NCBI RefSeq assembly: GCF_040901545.1
Contig: NZ_JBBDYL010000052.1
Location: 1-64,000 of the forward strand
Length of the DNA stretch: 64,000 nt
Reading direction: 5' to 3'
Origin: Sulfuricaulis sp040901545
Lineage (GTDB): Bacteria; Pseudomonadota; Gammaproteobacteria; Acidiferrobacterales; Sulfurifustaceae
The translations under genes and the position numbers were made by a program. A model generated the notes under the pieces. The model was given only the letters and a program-made list of their open reading frames with translations. It was not told where the DNA came from and ran no database searches. This document shows, piece by piece, positions 49,803-59,568 of this stretch. Every line of letters begins with the position of its first letter. Position 1 is the stretch's first letter.

Positions 49803-50935
49803 GGAACACCTCCTGTTCTGGCCATGACCGCCATGGCCTCCTGAACCATCACTGGGGCCTCATCGACGGGGATTACCCAAATCGCCGCATGACTGTTCGA
49901 GTCGCTGATGCGATTTTCGGTTCCCTGCGTCGCGGCATTTTCCACCGCATCGAGCCGGATCCCCGCCCATTCCAGGCCATCGAGGATACGCGCTCGGATC
50001 TCCGGGGCATTCTCACCGACACCGCCGCCGAATAGAATGGCATCGGCACCTCCGAGCACCGCGAGATAGGCGCCGATGTATTTGCGCGCCCGATAACAGT
50101 AAAGGTCGACCGCCAAACGGGCATGCGGGTTTTCCGACGCCAGCAACACGCGCATGTCGCCGCTGATGCCGGACAGGCCCAGCAGGCCGGAGGATTCATT
50201 CAGCAACCGGTCAGTCGCCGCAGGCGATAATCCCGCCTGACGCTGCAGGTGGATGACCAGTCCCGCGTCGACATCGCCGCAGCGTGTCGCCATGACCAGG
50301 CCTTCGAGCGGCGAGAACCCCATCGAGGTGTCCCTGACGGCACCGTGCTCCGTGGCGGTGATCGAGCATCCCGCGCCGAGTTGCAGTGAAATAACACGGT
50401 CGGTTCCGCCGCTCATCGTCCGCAACGACCGCCAGCGCTGTCCCATGGCGGCGTGCGCAAGACCATGAAATCCGTAACGGCGGATACGATGCCTCGCGGC
50501 CAGGTCACGCGGCAACGCGTAGGTGCGCGCCACCTCAGGGAGGGTGGCATAAAAGGCGGTATCGAATACCGCTACCTGCGGTACCGGCGGCCCCAGCACG
50601 GCGCGGCAAGCACGCATCCAGCGCAGGGCCAGCGGGTTGTGCAGCGGCGCGAGCGGTGTCAGGCGCTCGATTTCGCGTTCCGCGCCGTCATCGAGCAGAC
50701 ACGACTGGAGAAATTTTTCACCGCCGTGCACCACGCGGTGGGCCACGAGTGCAATGTCAGCGAGACCGTGATCCCGGAGAAATCGCCGCACGTGTTCCGC
50801 CGGATTCCGGTGGTTCGGCTCCCCGTGCTGCGCGGCCAGAAGCTCCACTCCTGCTCCCGTCGTGGCGGCGTAGGCCGCGAGACGGATGGAGGAACTCCCT
50901 GTATTGACTGTGAGTATCGGAACGGATTTCGCCAT
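49799..50935 (-). CDS. ackA: Acetate kinase
   Basis: A 378-residue kinase of the acetate/sugar kinase fold. Motifs are ILTVNTGSSSIRLAAY at the N terminus, VAHRVVHGGEKF, VFDTAFYATLP, RRYGFHGLAH with the catalytic His, QLGAGCS and ILFGGGVGENAPEIR. The ATG at 50935 has AGGGA 6 bp upstream; the open frame extends another 36 codons but without a ribosome site and through the promoter. It is the first gene of the ackA-xfp-treT-tal-treZ-malQ/treY group and lies about 86 bp downstream of an FNR-type box. It makes ATP from the acetyl phosphate of phosphoketolase. Confidence 0.96.
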   Translation of the reverse strand: MAKSVPILTVNTGSSSIRLAAYAATTGAGVELLAAQHGEPNHRNPAEHVRRFLRDHGLADIALVAHRVVHGGEKFLQSCLLDDGAEREIERLTPLAPLHNPLALRWMRACRAVLGPPVPQVAVFDTAFYATLPEVARTYALPRDLAARHRIRRYGFHGLAHAAMGQRWRSLRTMSGGTDRVISLQLGAGCSITATEHGAVRDTSMGFSPLEGLVMATRCGDVDAGLVIHLQRQAGLSPAATDRLLNESSGLLGLSGISGDMRVLLASENPHARLAVDLYCYRARKYIGAYLAVLGGADAILFGGGVGENAPEIRARILDGLEWAGIRLDAVENAATQGTENRISDSNSHAAIWVIPVDEAPVMVQEAMAVMARTGGVP

Positions 50936-50993
50936 GCACATTCCCTGTCGCTTATATAAAGATGCATCGCGGTGATCACCGCCGGAAAAAACC

Positions 50994-51034
50994 AGTATAC
51001 TGCTGCAAACGCATGGATATTTGATGTGCATCAA
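50994..51034 (-). promoter_or_regulatory. FNR/Anr-type class II promoter of the ackA-xfp group
   Basis: TTGATGTGCATCAA (51021-51034) is a perfect match to the FNR consensus TTGAT-N4-ATCAA. On the minus strand a -10 box TATACT (50999 to 50994) follows, giving a predicted start near 50987. The box centre is then about 40-41 bp upstream, the position of a class II FNR activator site. A CRP-family relative such as Anr or Dnr could also bind. Confidence 0.8.
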
Positions 51035-51179
51035 AATCGGCACGCGCTGGTGTCATGCTGCGGCCAAGACACGTTACCTTTCAGTGAATCTTTTTTCCGC
51101 TAAGCAAGTTCCGCGGTGCACCGGAGCGCGGTCAATACCACAAACACCAACATTCTGAAGGACACCCGGTGATTCCCGT

Positions 51180-53321
51180 TCAGGGTCCTGCCGGTGTGTT
51201 GACGACCTCGCGCAGCAGCACGAGCGATCGTCCCTGCAGCGGATAGACGTGCGTGCCTTCGTAAGTCCCGTCGCGTCCGAGACCGGCGTCACGACTGGTA
51301 TCCAGCTCCGCCTTCCACAACATGCCCGGACGGTAGGCCGGCAAGACAAACCCGATCTCGTCATGGTGGGCATTGAGCAGCAACAGAAAATTAACGTCCT
51401 TGATTGGGCGGCCGCGGTCATCGAACTCGTCGAGTCCGGCACCGGCGAGGAATAGTCCGAGACAGCGAGCGAACGATTGTTGCCACTCTTCGTCAGTCAT
51501 TTCAGTACCGTCGGGTTTGAGCCAGGCGATATCCTTGATATCGCTGCCATGGATGCGGCGCCCCTGGAAAAACGAACGCCGCCGGAACACAGGGTGTCGC
51601 TGTTGTATTTGAATGAGCCGTCTGACGAGCGCGATCAACTCTTGGTCTTCCGGGACAAGATTCCAGTTTATCCAGGTAAGCTTGCTGTCATGGCAGTAGG
51701 CATTATTATTGCCTTGCTGAGTACGGCCCATCTCGTCTCCCGCGAGCAGCATGGGCACGCCTTGGGATAACAATAATGTCGCGAGAAAATTGCGTTTCTG
51801 GCGCGAGCGCAAGGTTTTTATCGCCGGATCGTCGGTCGAGCCTTCCACTCCGCAGTTCCATGAAAGATTATGGTCGCTGCCGTCACGATTGTCCTCGCCA
51901 TTGGCATCGTTGTGTTTATCGTTGTAGCTCACGAGATCATGCAATGTGAAACCGTCATGCGCCGTTACAAAATTGATCGAAGCATACGGTCTGCGCCCAC
52001 TGTGGCCGTACAGGTCGCTGGAACCGGTCAAGCGGTAGGCCAGTTCGCCAATGACGCCGCCTTCTCCTTTCCAGTAGGCGCGCACCACGTCGCGGTACTT
52101 GCCGTTCCATTCAGTCCAGCCCACCGGGAAATTGCCAACCTGGTAACCCCCCTCGCCCAGGTCCCAGGGTTCGGCGATGAGCTTCACTTGCGACAGCACC
52201 GGGTCCTGATGAATGATGTCGAAGAAGGCGGACAGACGGTTGACGTCATGCAGTTCGCGCGCCAGGGCCGAAGCAAGATCGAAGCGGAAACCGTCCACGT
52301 GCATCTCCAGCACCCAATAGCGCAGGCTGTCCATGATGAGCTGCAGCACCCGTGGGTGCTGCATGTTGAGCGTGTTGCCGCAGCCGGTGAAGTCGACGTA
52401 CAAGCGCGGATCGCTGGCGTTCAGCCGGTAATAGGCCTCGTTGTCGATGCCACGGAAGGATAATGTGGGACCGAGATGGTTGCCCTCGGCGGTATGGTTA
52501 TAGACCACATCGAGTACCACCTCGATACCATTCGAGTGCAGCGTCTTGACCATGGTTTTGAATTCGCCTACCGCCCCGGTCGCCGAGTAGCGCATGTCAG
52601 GGGAGAAGAAACCGATCGAATTGTAACCCCAATAGTTGCGCAGGCCTTTTTCCACCAAGTGGCGTTCATCCACACAGGTGTGCACCGGCATGAGTTCGAC
52701 GGCGGTCACGCCCAGGTGCTTGAGATGCCGGATCACCGGCTCGGTGGCAAGCCCGGCGTAAGTGCCGCGCAGAGTCGGCGGCACCTCGGGGTGATTTTGC
52801 GTGAATCCCTTGACATGCAACTCGTAAATGATGGTCTCGTGCCAAGGTGTGCGCGGCAGCTCGTCGCCGCCCCACGTAAAGGCTGGATCGATGACCTTGC
52901 ATTTGGGGACTCCCGGGGCATTGTTGCTGCGATCGAACGATAAATCTTCCAGCCGGTGGCCGACGCGATAACCATAATCCGCATTGCTCCATTTGACCTG
53001 TCCTACGACGGCCTTGGCATAAGGATCGAGTAACAACTTGTTGTGATTGAATCGTTTGCCTCGCTTGGGATCATACGGTCCGTAAACGCGGTACCCGTAT
53101 AGCTGGCCGGGACGCGCATCGGGCAGGAAACAATGCCACACCTGATCGGTCTGCCAGGTTATCGGCAGACGCGCTATTTCCCGCCCGCCCTTGGGTTCAA
53201 ACAGGCACAGTTCCACCTTCTCGGCATGTTCGGAGAAAAGCGCAAAGTTGACACCCTCGCCGTTCCAGGTGGCACCCAGAGGATAAGGACGGCCCGGCCA
53301 GACGAGCATGTTATTATTCAT
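51180..53321 (-). CDS. glgX: Glycogen debranching enzyme GlgX
   Basis: A 713-residue family-13 isoamylase-type enzyme that hydrolyses alpha-1,6 branches. The N-terminal CBM48 domain reads RPYPLGATWNGEGVNFALF. Catalytic regions are VDGFRFDLASALARE (nucleophile), LIAEPWD (acid) and FVTAHDGFTLHDLVSYND. The length is above E. coli GlgX (657) and like the TreX/GlgX forms found beside treY and treZ. TreX-type activity would provide linear chains for TreY. The start MNNNMLVWPGRPYP is standard. About 240 bp with the FNR promoter separate it from ackA, and 95 bp separate it from the channel gene upstream. Confidence 0.95.
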   Translation of the reverse strand: MNNNMLVWPGRPYPLGATWNGEGVNFALFSEHAEKVELCLFEPKGGREIARLPITWQTDQVWHCFLPDARPGQLYGYRVYGPYDPKRGKRFNHNKLLLDPYAKAVVGQVKWSNADYGYRVGHRLEDLSFDRSNNAPGVPKCKVIDPAFTWGGDELPRTPWHETIIYELHVKGFTQNHPEVPPTLRGTYAGLATEPVIRHLKHLGVTAVELMPVHTCVDERHLVEKGLRNYWGYNSIGFFSPDMRYSATGAVGEFKTMVKTLHSNGIEVVLDVVYNHTAEGNHLGPTLSFRGIDNEAYYRLNASDPRLYVDFTGCGNTLNMQHPRVLQLIMDSLRYWVLEMHVDGFRFDLASALARELHDVNRLSAFFDIIHQDPVLSQVKLIAEPWDLGEGGYQVGNFPVGWTEWNGKYRDVVRAYWKGEGGVIGELAYRLTGSSDLYGHSGRRPYASINFVTAHDGFTLHDLVSYNDKHNDANGEDNRDGSDHNLSWNCGVEGSTDDPAIKTLRSRQKRNFLATLLLSQGVPMLLAGDEMGRTQQGNNNAYCHDSKLTWINWNLVPEDQELIALVRRLIQIQQRHPVFRRRSFFQGRRIHGSDIKDIAWLKPDGTEMTDEEWQQSFARCLGLFLAGAGLDEFDDRGRPIKDVNFLLLLNAHHDEIGFVLPAYRPGMLWKAELDTSRDAGLGRDGTYEGTHVYPLQGRSLVLLREVVNTPAGP

Positions 53322-53415
53322 GACTCATTATATCCTCAGCACGACAGCCAACCTCGAGAACAGGCAAGCAACAAATGCGTGCCGATAATGCCGAACCGGT
53401 TTTGACCTGTTGTGA

Positions 53416-54108
53416 TTACTCGTTGTGCTTCGTATCCGAAGTGTCCTTCTTGGGCCACCAACGTTCCAGCAAATCCGCTGCCATCTTTTGACCGCCGATG
53501 CCGAATGCCAAGGCCAATGCCAAAACAGTGCCGGCAATCAGCAACAGGAACGCCTGACGAATGATATCGGTGACCACGTTTACCTGATCGAGCGCGATCA
53601 GCACGACAAACACCATGATGGCATACTGGGCGATTTTCCCAAGCAGATCCGCATCCTCGAGGCCGACGTTCTTGCAATAGGCCGATACCGTCTGTGCAAT
53701 GAATCGCGCGAAATACATACCGATCGCCAGTACCACCACCGCCACGATGACCTTGGGAATAAACAGAATAACGCGGCTCACCAAATCAGTGACGTAAGTA
53801 AGCCCCAGGCTGTTGAAGGCGATAACCAGAGTAATCAAAATGACAAGCCAGTAGATGAGCGCACCCAGTATTCCCGCCATTCCGGTTTTGACACCGCCTT
53901 GCTGCAAAAAGCCGTCTATCCCGGCCTTTTCGGTGAGCACATGGAAGTTAATGGCCTGCAACCCTTTTACTACGATCAACTTGAGAAATTTTGCAAACAG
54001 CCAGCCTGCAACCAGAACAATGATTGCCAAAATCAGCTTCGGCAAAAAATACCCCAATTGCGTAAGAAATGCCCGGACCGGTTCCAATGCTAGACTTACC
54101 TGCTCCAT
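53416..54108 (-). CDS. Small MscS-related membrane protein (CmpX-like, TM-helix repeats)
   Basis: A 230-residue membrane protein with about four or five hydrophobic helices, including LPKLILAIIVLVAGWLFAK near residues 22-40, VILITLVIAF, VIVAVVVLAIGMYFA and LLLIAGTVLALALAFGIGG near the C terminus. The paired pattern of helix, Gly-rich turn and amphipathic LxxxGLxxA-like segment matches conserved TM-helix proteins related to small mechanosensitive channels (CmpX). The cytoplasmic MscS vestibule domain is absent. It lies between treS/mak and glgX with about 95 bp on each side, in the same direction, and is probably part of that transcript. A channel or membrane-tension role is inferred. Confidence 0.8.
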   Translation of the reverse strand: MEQVSLALEPVRAFLTQLGYFLPKLILAIIVLVAGWLFAKFLKLIVVKGLQAINFHVLTEKAGIDGFLQQGGVKTGMAGILGALIYWLVILITLVIAFNSLGLTYVTDLVSRVILFIPKVIVAVVVLAIGMYFARFIAQTVSAYCKNVGLEDADLLGKIAQYAIMVFVVLIALDQVNVVTDIIRQAFLLLIAGTVLALALAFGIGGQKMAADLLERWWPKKDTSDTKHNE

Positions 54109-54202
54109 AACACCCTCCTTTTTCCTATCAACTCTTGAAAAAGATTTAGGTTACACGAGGACAACCGGGTCGCGTGTAACCATCACTGTTGAAGACTTCT
54201 TG

Positions 54203-57200
54203 TCATACTGCTGGGCTTTTCATTATAAGCTCCATGATGCCGCGCAAGGGAATGTGAATCCATTGCGGGCGATTGCCCAGCTCGTAGCGGAGCTCATAAA
54301 ACGCCTTATCCAGAACAAAAAGGTTGAGCAGACGACGCGCCTCCTGCCAGTCGGAGTATAGCCCTGAACTACGAGCGTTTTGTTCATATGATTCGAGAAA
54401 AACACGCGCTGTTTCCGACTCCCAATCTAACACCAATCGCTCGATAGCTTCAGACCCTTCAGGGCGTTCTGGGGCTAAGTGAAATAAAGCCGTATACGCT
54501 GCGTAATTGAACGATCGCAGCATGCCTGCCACGTCCTTGAGTGGCGAGTGTTTGTTGCGACGCTCCGTCAACGGACGGGCCGGTTCGCCTTCGAAATCAA
54601 TGATAACAAAATCATTCTGACTGAGGAGAACCTGGCCCAGGTGATAATCTCCGTGAAAGCGGATTTTCATGGCCTCTATCCGCGCCGGTATACATTCTTC
54701 CAGATGCTGGCGCACTTCCTCGCTCTGTGAGAGCAAAGTTTCCGCGTCAGTTCGTATCGAATCGGGCAATTCGCCAAGCCGATTCCGCAATTGTTCAAAG
54801 GTGGAATCCGCTTCTTTCTGAACCTGACGTAACCAGGCATCAGTGTCGTGAGATTGGATGGGCTCGGGGTCGAAAGCCGCATTCCCCGTGGTCGTCGCCA
54901 AGGCCTGGTGCAATTCCGCCGTACGCTGACCGAGAATCTTGATCAAGGCAAGAAAAGCCCCATGGGTCTCGGTTGGATCAGCGCGGGTGCCCGCGGCGGC
55001 ATGATTTTGTTCCAGATAACGTTCAAGGTAATTCTGCGTGTAACTCCAACCGTCCCCCTGGTTTTCGACATAAGCCTGCAATATAGCCAATGTCATTACA
55101 ATTCCGTCATTCCGTTTGTATTCAACCGTGCCCGCTAGCGGCACAATATTCGGAAAATGCGCCACCTCCGTCAGAAAACGGCCGATTTCGACTTCCGGGC
55201 TCTCGCCTTCCTGGAGACGCCGATAACCTTTCAGAAACAACCGATCTCCGATGGTCACGGTCGTGTTGCTTGCCTGTGCGTTCGGTTGATGCACGGGAAG
55301 CGCCGAGACGGGCATTCCCGCCAGAGCGTCAAAAGCACTGGTCGGCACACAATGAATCTTTCCGGATGTGCAATCAAATTCACGCGACGATGCGATTGCC
55401 AGAACCAGGGCGCGGCAAAAAGCTTCGTCGGCAAACGCATCCCCGAGCATCCCCATGCGCGCCTGTTGGCGGACTCGAGTTACGCATGCCGGCAACAAGC
55501 CGCGTTGGCGTTCCTCGGAGTCACTTTCCCAAACCAGTGAGAGTGGAATGAAGTATGTAGTAGATCCGCTCTTCACGCTGGCTACCTGAAACAACGCCGG
55601 GTACCAGTTCGCGTGATCGTCAATCCACTCGGCGTGATCATGGAGCACCACGCGCGACACCGCTTCCCCCTTCGATCCGAACCAGCGCTGGGAAGATATA
55701 AACCGGGGCAGTGCCTCTTCTTCAAACTGCTTCCGGACTTTCTCCGCCATGGCGATGCGCCACGGCACGACCCGGTCGCGGAAGAAACTGTGCCAGCCAT
55801 CGAATAGCACCAATAAGGGTGGTTCTTCGCGCGGGAGACGTTCTTCGTGCCATGACGGCACTTCCTCCCCCTTCGCCAGACGGAACCAGTAAAAACCATG
55901 TCCGTGCAGCGTGAGCAGGTAGGGGAGATCTCCGATGGGCGGAAAGGCGGTCCGACCCATGAGCTCCACGGGGACACAACCCTTGTACCGGGAAAGATCC
56001 AGTTCCACCGGCTGTGCCGAGCGCGACAAATTGGCCACGCACAGGATGATCTCGTCGGCATATTCACGGATATACGCCAGCATTTTGCGGTTTCCGGGTT
56101 TGAGAAAATGCAATGTCCCGCGTCCGAAGGCCTTGCTGCTTTTTCGTACGGCGAGCAGCCGTTTCATCCAGTTCAGCAACGATGACGGATCGCGCGATTG
56201 CGCTTCCACGTTCACGGCCTCGAAGCCGTATACCGGGTCCATGATTGGCGGCATAAACAACCGCTGGGGATCGGCGCGGGAAAATCCGGCATTGCGATCC
56301 GGTGACCACTGCATCGGCGTACGCACGCCATTACGGTCACCCAAGTAAATATTGTCTCCCATGCCGATCTCGTCGCCGTAATAGATGATCGGCGATCCCG
56401 GCATCGACAGCAGCAGACTGTTCATCAGCCGGATCTTGTCCATGTCGTTATCCATGAGTGGCGCGAGCCGCCGGCGAATGCCCAGATTAAGTCGCGCTCG
56501 CGGGTCGGCGGCATACATCTGATACATGTAGTCGCGCTCCTTGTTCGTGACCATTTCCAGCGTCAGTTCGTCGTGGTTTCGCAGGAAAATCGCCCATTGA
56601 CAAATCTCCGGTATTTCGGGGGTCTGTTGCATGATTTCCACAATCGGATGCCGGTCCTCCTGTCCAATGGCCATGTACATGCGCGGCATGAGCGGAAAAT
56701 GATAAGCCATGTGGCACTCATCACCGACGCCGAAATAATCGCGCACGTCTTCGGGCCACAGATTGGCTTCCGCCAGAAACATGCGATTGCGGTAATGCGC
56801 ATCGATGACCGCGCGCATCTGTTTTATCACGGCATGTGTCTCGGGCAGATTCTCGTTATTGGTGCCTTCGCGCACGCATAAATAGGGAATCGCATCGAGC
56901 CGCAGACCGTCCACGCCCTGATCGAGCCAGAATTGCATGACGCGCGTTATCGCTTTTACGACCTGCGGATTGTTGTGATTAAGATCCGGCTGGTGTGAAA
57001 AAAACCGATGCCAGTAATACGCCTTGGCTTCATCGTCCCAGGCCCAGTTCGATTTCTCGGTATCGGTAAAGATAATTCTGGTCTGTTCAAACTTCTTGGC
57101 GGTTTCGCTCCAGACATAGAAATCACGCTTTGGAGAACCTGGCGGAGCGCGCCGGGCTGCCTGGAACCATGCATGCTGGTCGGATGTGTGATTGATGACC

Positions 57201-57529
57201 AGCTCGGTTATGACTCGTAATCCGCGCTCATGGGCGGCACGTACAAACGTCGTGAAGTCCTTGCGTGAACCGTACTCCGGAAAGATATTCCGGTAATCCG
57301 AAATATCGTAACCGTCGTCGTGCATGGGTGACGGGTAAAAAGGCAGTATCCAAAGAGTGTTTACCCCGAGTGCCTGCAAGTAATCGAGTTTAGCGGTCAA
57401 TCCGGGAAAATCGCCGATACCATCGTTATTGCTGTCAAAAAAGGCTTTGACGTGCAATTCATAAATGACGGCGTCCTTGTACCAGAGCGGATCAACGTCG
57501 AGGGGGGTTGTGCGCGGATCGCTGCTCAT
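54203..57529 (-). CDS. treS: Trehalose synthase / maltokinase fusion (TreS-Mak)
   Basis: An 1108-residue fusion. Residues 1 to about 560 are trehalose synthase, which interconverts trehalose and maltose: WYKDAVIYELHVKAF, GLRLDAIPYL (nucleophile), FLAEANLWPED (acid) and RNHDELTLEM. From about residue 600 to the end is maltokinase (Pep2/Mak), with SSQRWFGSKG, the catalytic loop RFHGDYHLGQVLL and the metal motif IIDFEGEPARP. The two reactions turn trehalose into maltose 1-phosphate, the donor of GlgE, whose gene lies 9 bp upstream. Both halves look intact. This fusion is well known in bacteria with the GlgE route. Confidence 0.96.
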   Translation of the reverse strand: MSSDPRTTPLDVDPLWYKDAVIYELHVKAFFDSNNDGIGDFPGLTAKLDYLQALGVNTLWILPFYPSPMHDDGYDISDYRNIFPEYGSRKDFTTFVRAAHERGLRVITELVINHTSDQHAWFQAARRAPPGSPKRDFYVWSETAKKFEQTRIIFTDTEKSNWAWDDEAKAYYWHRFFSHQPDLNHNNPQVVKAITRVMQFWLDQGVDGLRLDAIPYLCVREGTNNENLPETHAVIKQMRAVIDAHYRNRMFLAEANLWPEDVRDYFGVGDECHMAYHFPLMPRMYMAIGQEDRHPIVEIMQQTPEIPEICQWAIFLRNHDELTLEMVTNKERDYMYQMYAADPRARLNLGIRRRLAPLMDNDMDKIRLMNSLLLSMPGSPIIYYGDEIGMGDNIYLGDRNGVRTPMQWSPDRNAGFSRADPQRLFMPPIMDPVYGFEAVNVEAQSRDPSSLLNWMKRLLAVRKSSKAFGRGTLHFLKPGNRKMLAYIREYADEIILCVANLSRSAQPVELDLSRYKGCVPVELMGRTAFPPIGDLPYLLTLHGHGFYWFRLAKGEEVPSWHEERLPREEPPLLVLFDGWHSFFRDRVVPWRIAMAEKVRKQFEEEALPRFISSQRWFGSKGEAVSRVVLHDHAEWIDDHANWYPALFQVASVKSGSTTYFIPLSLVWESDSEERQRGLLPACVTRVRQQARMGMLGDAFADEAFCRALVLAIASSREFDCTSGKIHCVPTSAFDALAGMPVSALPVHQPNAQASNTTVTIGDRLFLKGYRRLQEGESPEVEIGRFLTEVAHFPNIVPLAGTVEYKRNDGIVMTLAILQAYVENQGDGWSYTQNYLERYLEQNHAAAGTRADPTETHGAFLALIKILGQRTAELHQALATTTGNAAFDPEPIQSHDTDAWLRQVQKEADSTFEQLRNRLGELPDSIRTDAETLLSQSEEVRQHLEECIPARIEAMKIRFHGDYHLGQVLLSQNDFVIIDFEGEPARPLTERRNKHSPLKDVAGMLRSFNYAAYTALFHLAPERPEGSEAIERLVLDWESETARVFLESYEQNARSSGLYSDWQEARRLLNLFVLDKAFYELRYELGNRPQWIHIPLRGIMELIMKSPAV

Positions 57530-57538
57530 TCGGAGTGG

Positions 57539-59551
57539 TTACATGTAGTAATCAAAATCCTGCTCAGACCGAACACGCCGTCTGAGACGGAAAATATGCG
57601 CTGGCGACAACTGTGGATCGAGCTCGACATAATTGCGCGTGCCGTTCCAGATGTAGCGAGCGTCGCTCAGCAGGTCGTGCATCTGGTACGGTTGCTCGGC
57701 ATGGACACCCAGCATCTCCAGCGGCAGATCGACCCACCCGGACTGGCGGTGATGCGGGTCCAGATTGACAACCACGAGGATAATATCGCCCAGGTCGTCG
57801 GTTGTTTTGCTGTAGCAAATCAGCTTTTCATTATCGATATCATGAAACCGCAGACTCCAGTCACTCTGCAATGCGGGATTTTCCCGACGGATGCGATTTA
57901 CGCGTGTGATGTGATCTTTCAGGCTGTCTGGCCGGTTTGTGTCCCAGTGCCGCAATTGATATTTCTCGGAATCCAGGTACTCCTCGCTGCCGGGCTTGCT
58001 GGCGCGGTTTTCGGCGAGCTCAAATGCCGGCCCATAGATTCCGTAGCTCGCCGCCAACGTTGTCGCCAGCGTGTGCCGCACCAGAAAGGCCGGGCGCCCT
58101 CCGAACTGGAGGTATTCATTGAGAATGTCGGGAGTGTTGGGCCATACGTGCGGCCGGAAATATTCCCGGCTCTCGGACTTCGTCAACTCGGTAAAATACT
58201 CGGTCAGCTCATGCTTGGTATTGCGCCAGGTAAAATAGGTGTAGGAGAACGTAAAACCGAGTTTGGCCAGACGGTGCATCACCTTGGGTCGCGTGAAGGC
58301 CTCCGCCAGAAACAGAACATCGGGATGTTGGCGTTTGATATCGTTGATCAGCCATTCCCAAAAAGCAAAAGGCTTGGTATGCGGATTATCAACGCGGAAA
58401 ATCCTGATCCCCTGCCCGATCCAGAATCCGACAATGTCCTTCAGTTCGTGCCACAGGCTTTCCCATGACTCGGTTTCGAAATCGAAAGGATAGATGTCCT
58501 GGTATTTCTTCGGCGGATTCTCGGCATATTGTACGCTCCCGTCCGGACGGCGGCGGAACCATTCAGGATGCTCCTTGACATACGGATGATCCGGTGAACT
58601 CTGATAGGCGACATCCAGCGCTACCTCAAGTCCTTGTTCCTTCGCTTTGCCCACAAACCGGCGAAAGTCGTCGATCGTGCCCAGCGCCGGGTGTATCGAT
58701 TTATGGCCGCCCGCTTTTGCACCGATGGCCCATGGACTACCCGTGTCCTCGGGTCCGGCGGTCAGAGTATTGTTCGGTCCCTTGCGGTATGCCCGTCCAA
58801 TAGGATGTATCGGAGGTAAATAAACTACGTCAAATCCCATGGATGCGGCATAGCGCAATCGTGCCTCGCAGTCCCGGAAGCCGGCGTGTTGATTGCCTTG
58901 GCAGGAATGCGGGAAGAATTCGTACCAGGAACTGAATCGTGCGCGTTCCCGGTCCACCACGAGCGTCAGTTCCTTGTCGTAACGCGTCACCTGTTGCCGG
59001 CTGGTGTAACGTTCCATCAGGTCAGTAATTTCGTCATCCAGCGCCACGCGTCGTTTTTCATCTAACGAAGCGCTGCCGTTTAATGTCCGGGCGGCCGAAT
59101 TCAACTTCTCGGCCTCACGGCCCGTAACATTCACAGATGCTTTCTTGATCAGTTCAGCCCCGCTTTTGTACACCATCGTCAGATCCGGGTCGGTATCAGG
59201 TCGATGCGTTAAATCGAACTGCCATGACTGAAAATGGTTTACCCAAGCCATGATGGTATAACGGTATCGTCCTATTTCCGTCACGCGGAATGTGGCTCGC
59301 CAACGGTCATTCCCCAAGGCTGCCATCGGCACTTCAGTCCATTCCTTGTTCAATTCGCGGCGGTAAAGCACAACGGGCGTGATCTTTTCGTGCCCGTCAA
59401 CAAATACATCAGCTTCGACAACAACCGATTCTCCGACAACGCGTTTTATCGGGAACCGCCCGTTGTCGATCTCCGGCGCGACCTCTTCAATCACAACGCG
59501 AGCGCGTCCTTCGAATGCAATCTTCGATTCTGATGTATGTGTTTTCGACAT
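57539..59551 (-). CDS. glgE: Maltose-1-phosphate maltosyltransferase GlgE
   Basis: A 670-residue family-13 subfamily-3 enzyme that adds maltosyl units from maltose 1-phosphate to alpha-glucan. The N-terminal beta domain (residues about 15-130) precedes the barrel. The nucleophile Asp lies in IFRVDNPHTKP, the acid Glu in FLAEAFTRPK, and FTYFTWRNTK and NTPDILNEYL are typical. It follows glgB by 17 bp and precedes treS/mak by 9 bp, forming the complete GlgE pathway apart from trehalose supply. No frameshift seen. Confidence 0.96.
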   Translation of the reverse strand: MSKTHTSESKIAFEGRARVVIEEVAPEIDNGRFPIKRVVGESVVVEADVFVDGHEKITPVVLYRRELNKEWTEVPMAALGNDRWRATFRVTEIGRYRYTIMAWVNHFQSWQFDLTHRPDTDPDLTMVYKSGAELIKKASVNVTGREAEKLNSAARTLNGSASLDEKRRVALDDEITDLMERYTSRQQVTRYDKELTLVVDRERARFSSWYEFFPHSCQGNQHAGFRDCEARLRYAASMGFDVVYLPPIHPIGRAYRKGPNNTLTAGPEDTGSPWAIGAKAGGHKSIHPALGTIDDFRRFVGKAKEQGLEVALDVAYQSSPDHPYVKEHPEWFRRRPDGSVQYAENPPKKYQDIYPFDFETESWESLWHELKDIVGFWIGQGIRIFRVDNPHTKPFAFWEWLINDIKRQHPDVLFLAEAFTRPKVMHRLAKLGFTFSYTYFTWRNTKHELTEYFTELTKSESREYFRPHVWPNTPDILNEYLQFGGRPAFLVRHTLATTLAASYGIYGPAFELAENRASKPGSEEYLDSEKYQLRHWDTNRPDSLKDHITRVNRIRRENPALQSDWSLRFHDIDNEKLICYSKTTDDLGDIILVVVNLDPHHRQSGWVDLPLEMLGVHAEQPYQMHDLLSDARYIWNGTRNYVELDPQLSPAHIFRLRRRVRSEQDFDYYM

Positions 59552-59568
59552 GAGATGAATTATTGCTA

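Noticed and set aside
50936..51043. 36-codon N-terminal extension of acetate kinase
   Set aside because: It would contain the predicted promoter and FNR box, has no ribosome site and extends beyond the conserved N terminus.
57452..58468. 338-codon plus-strand frame opposite glgE and treS
   Set aside because: It spans the junction of two well-supported minus-strand genes and shows no protein family features.
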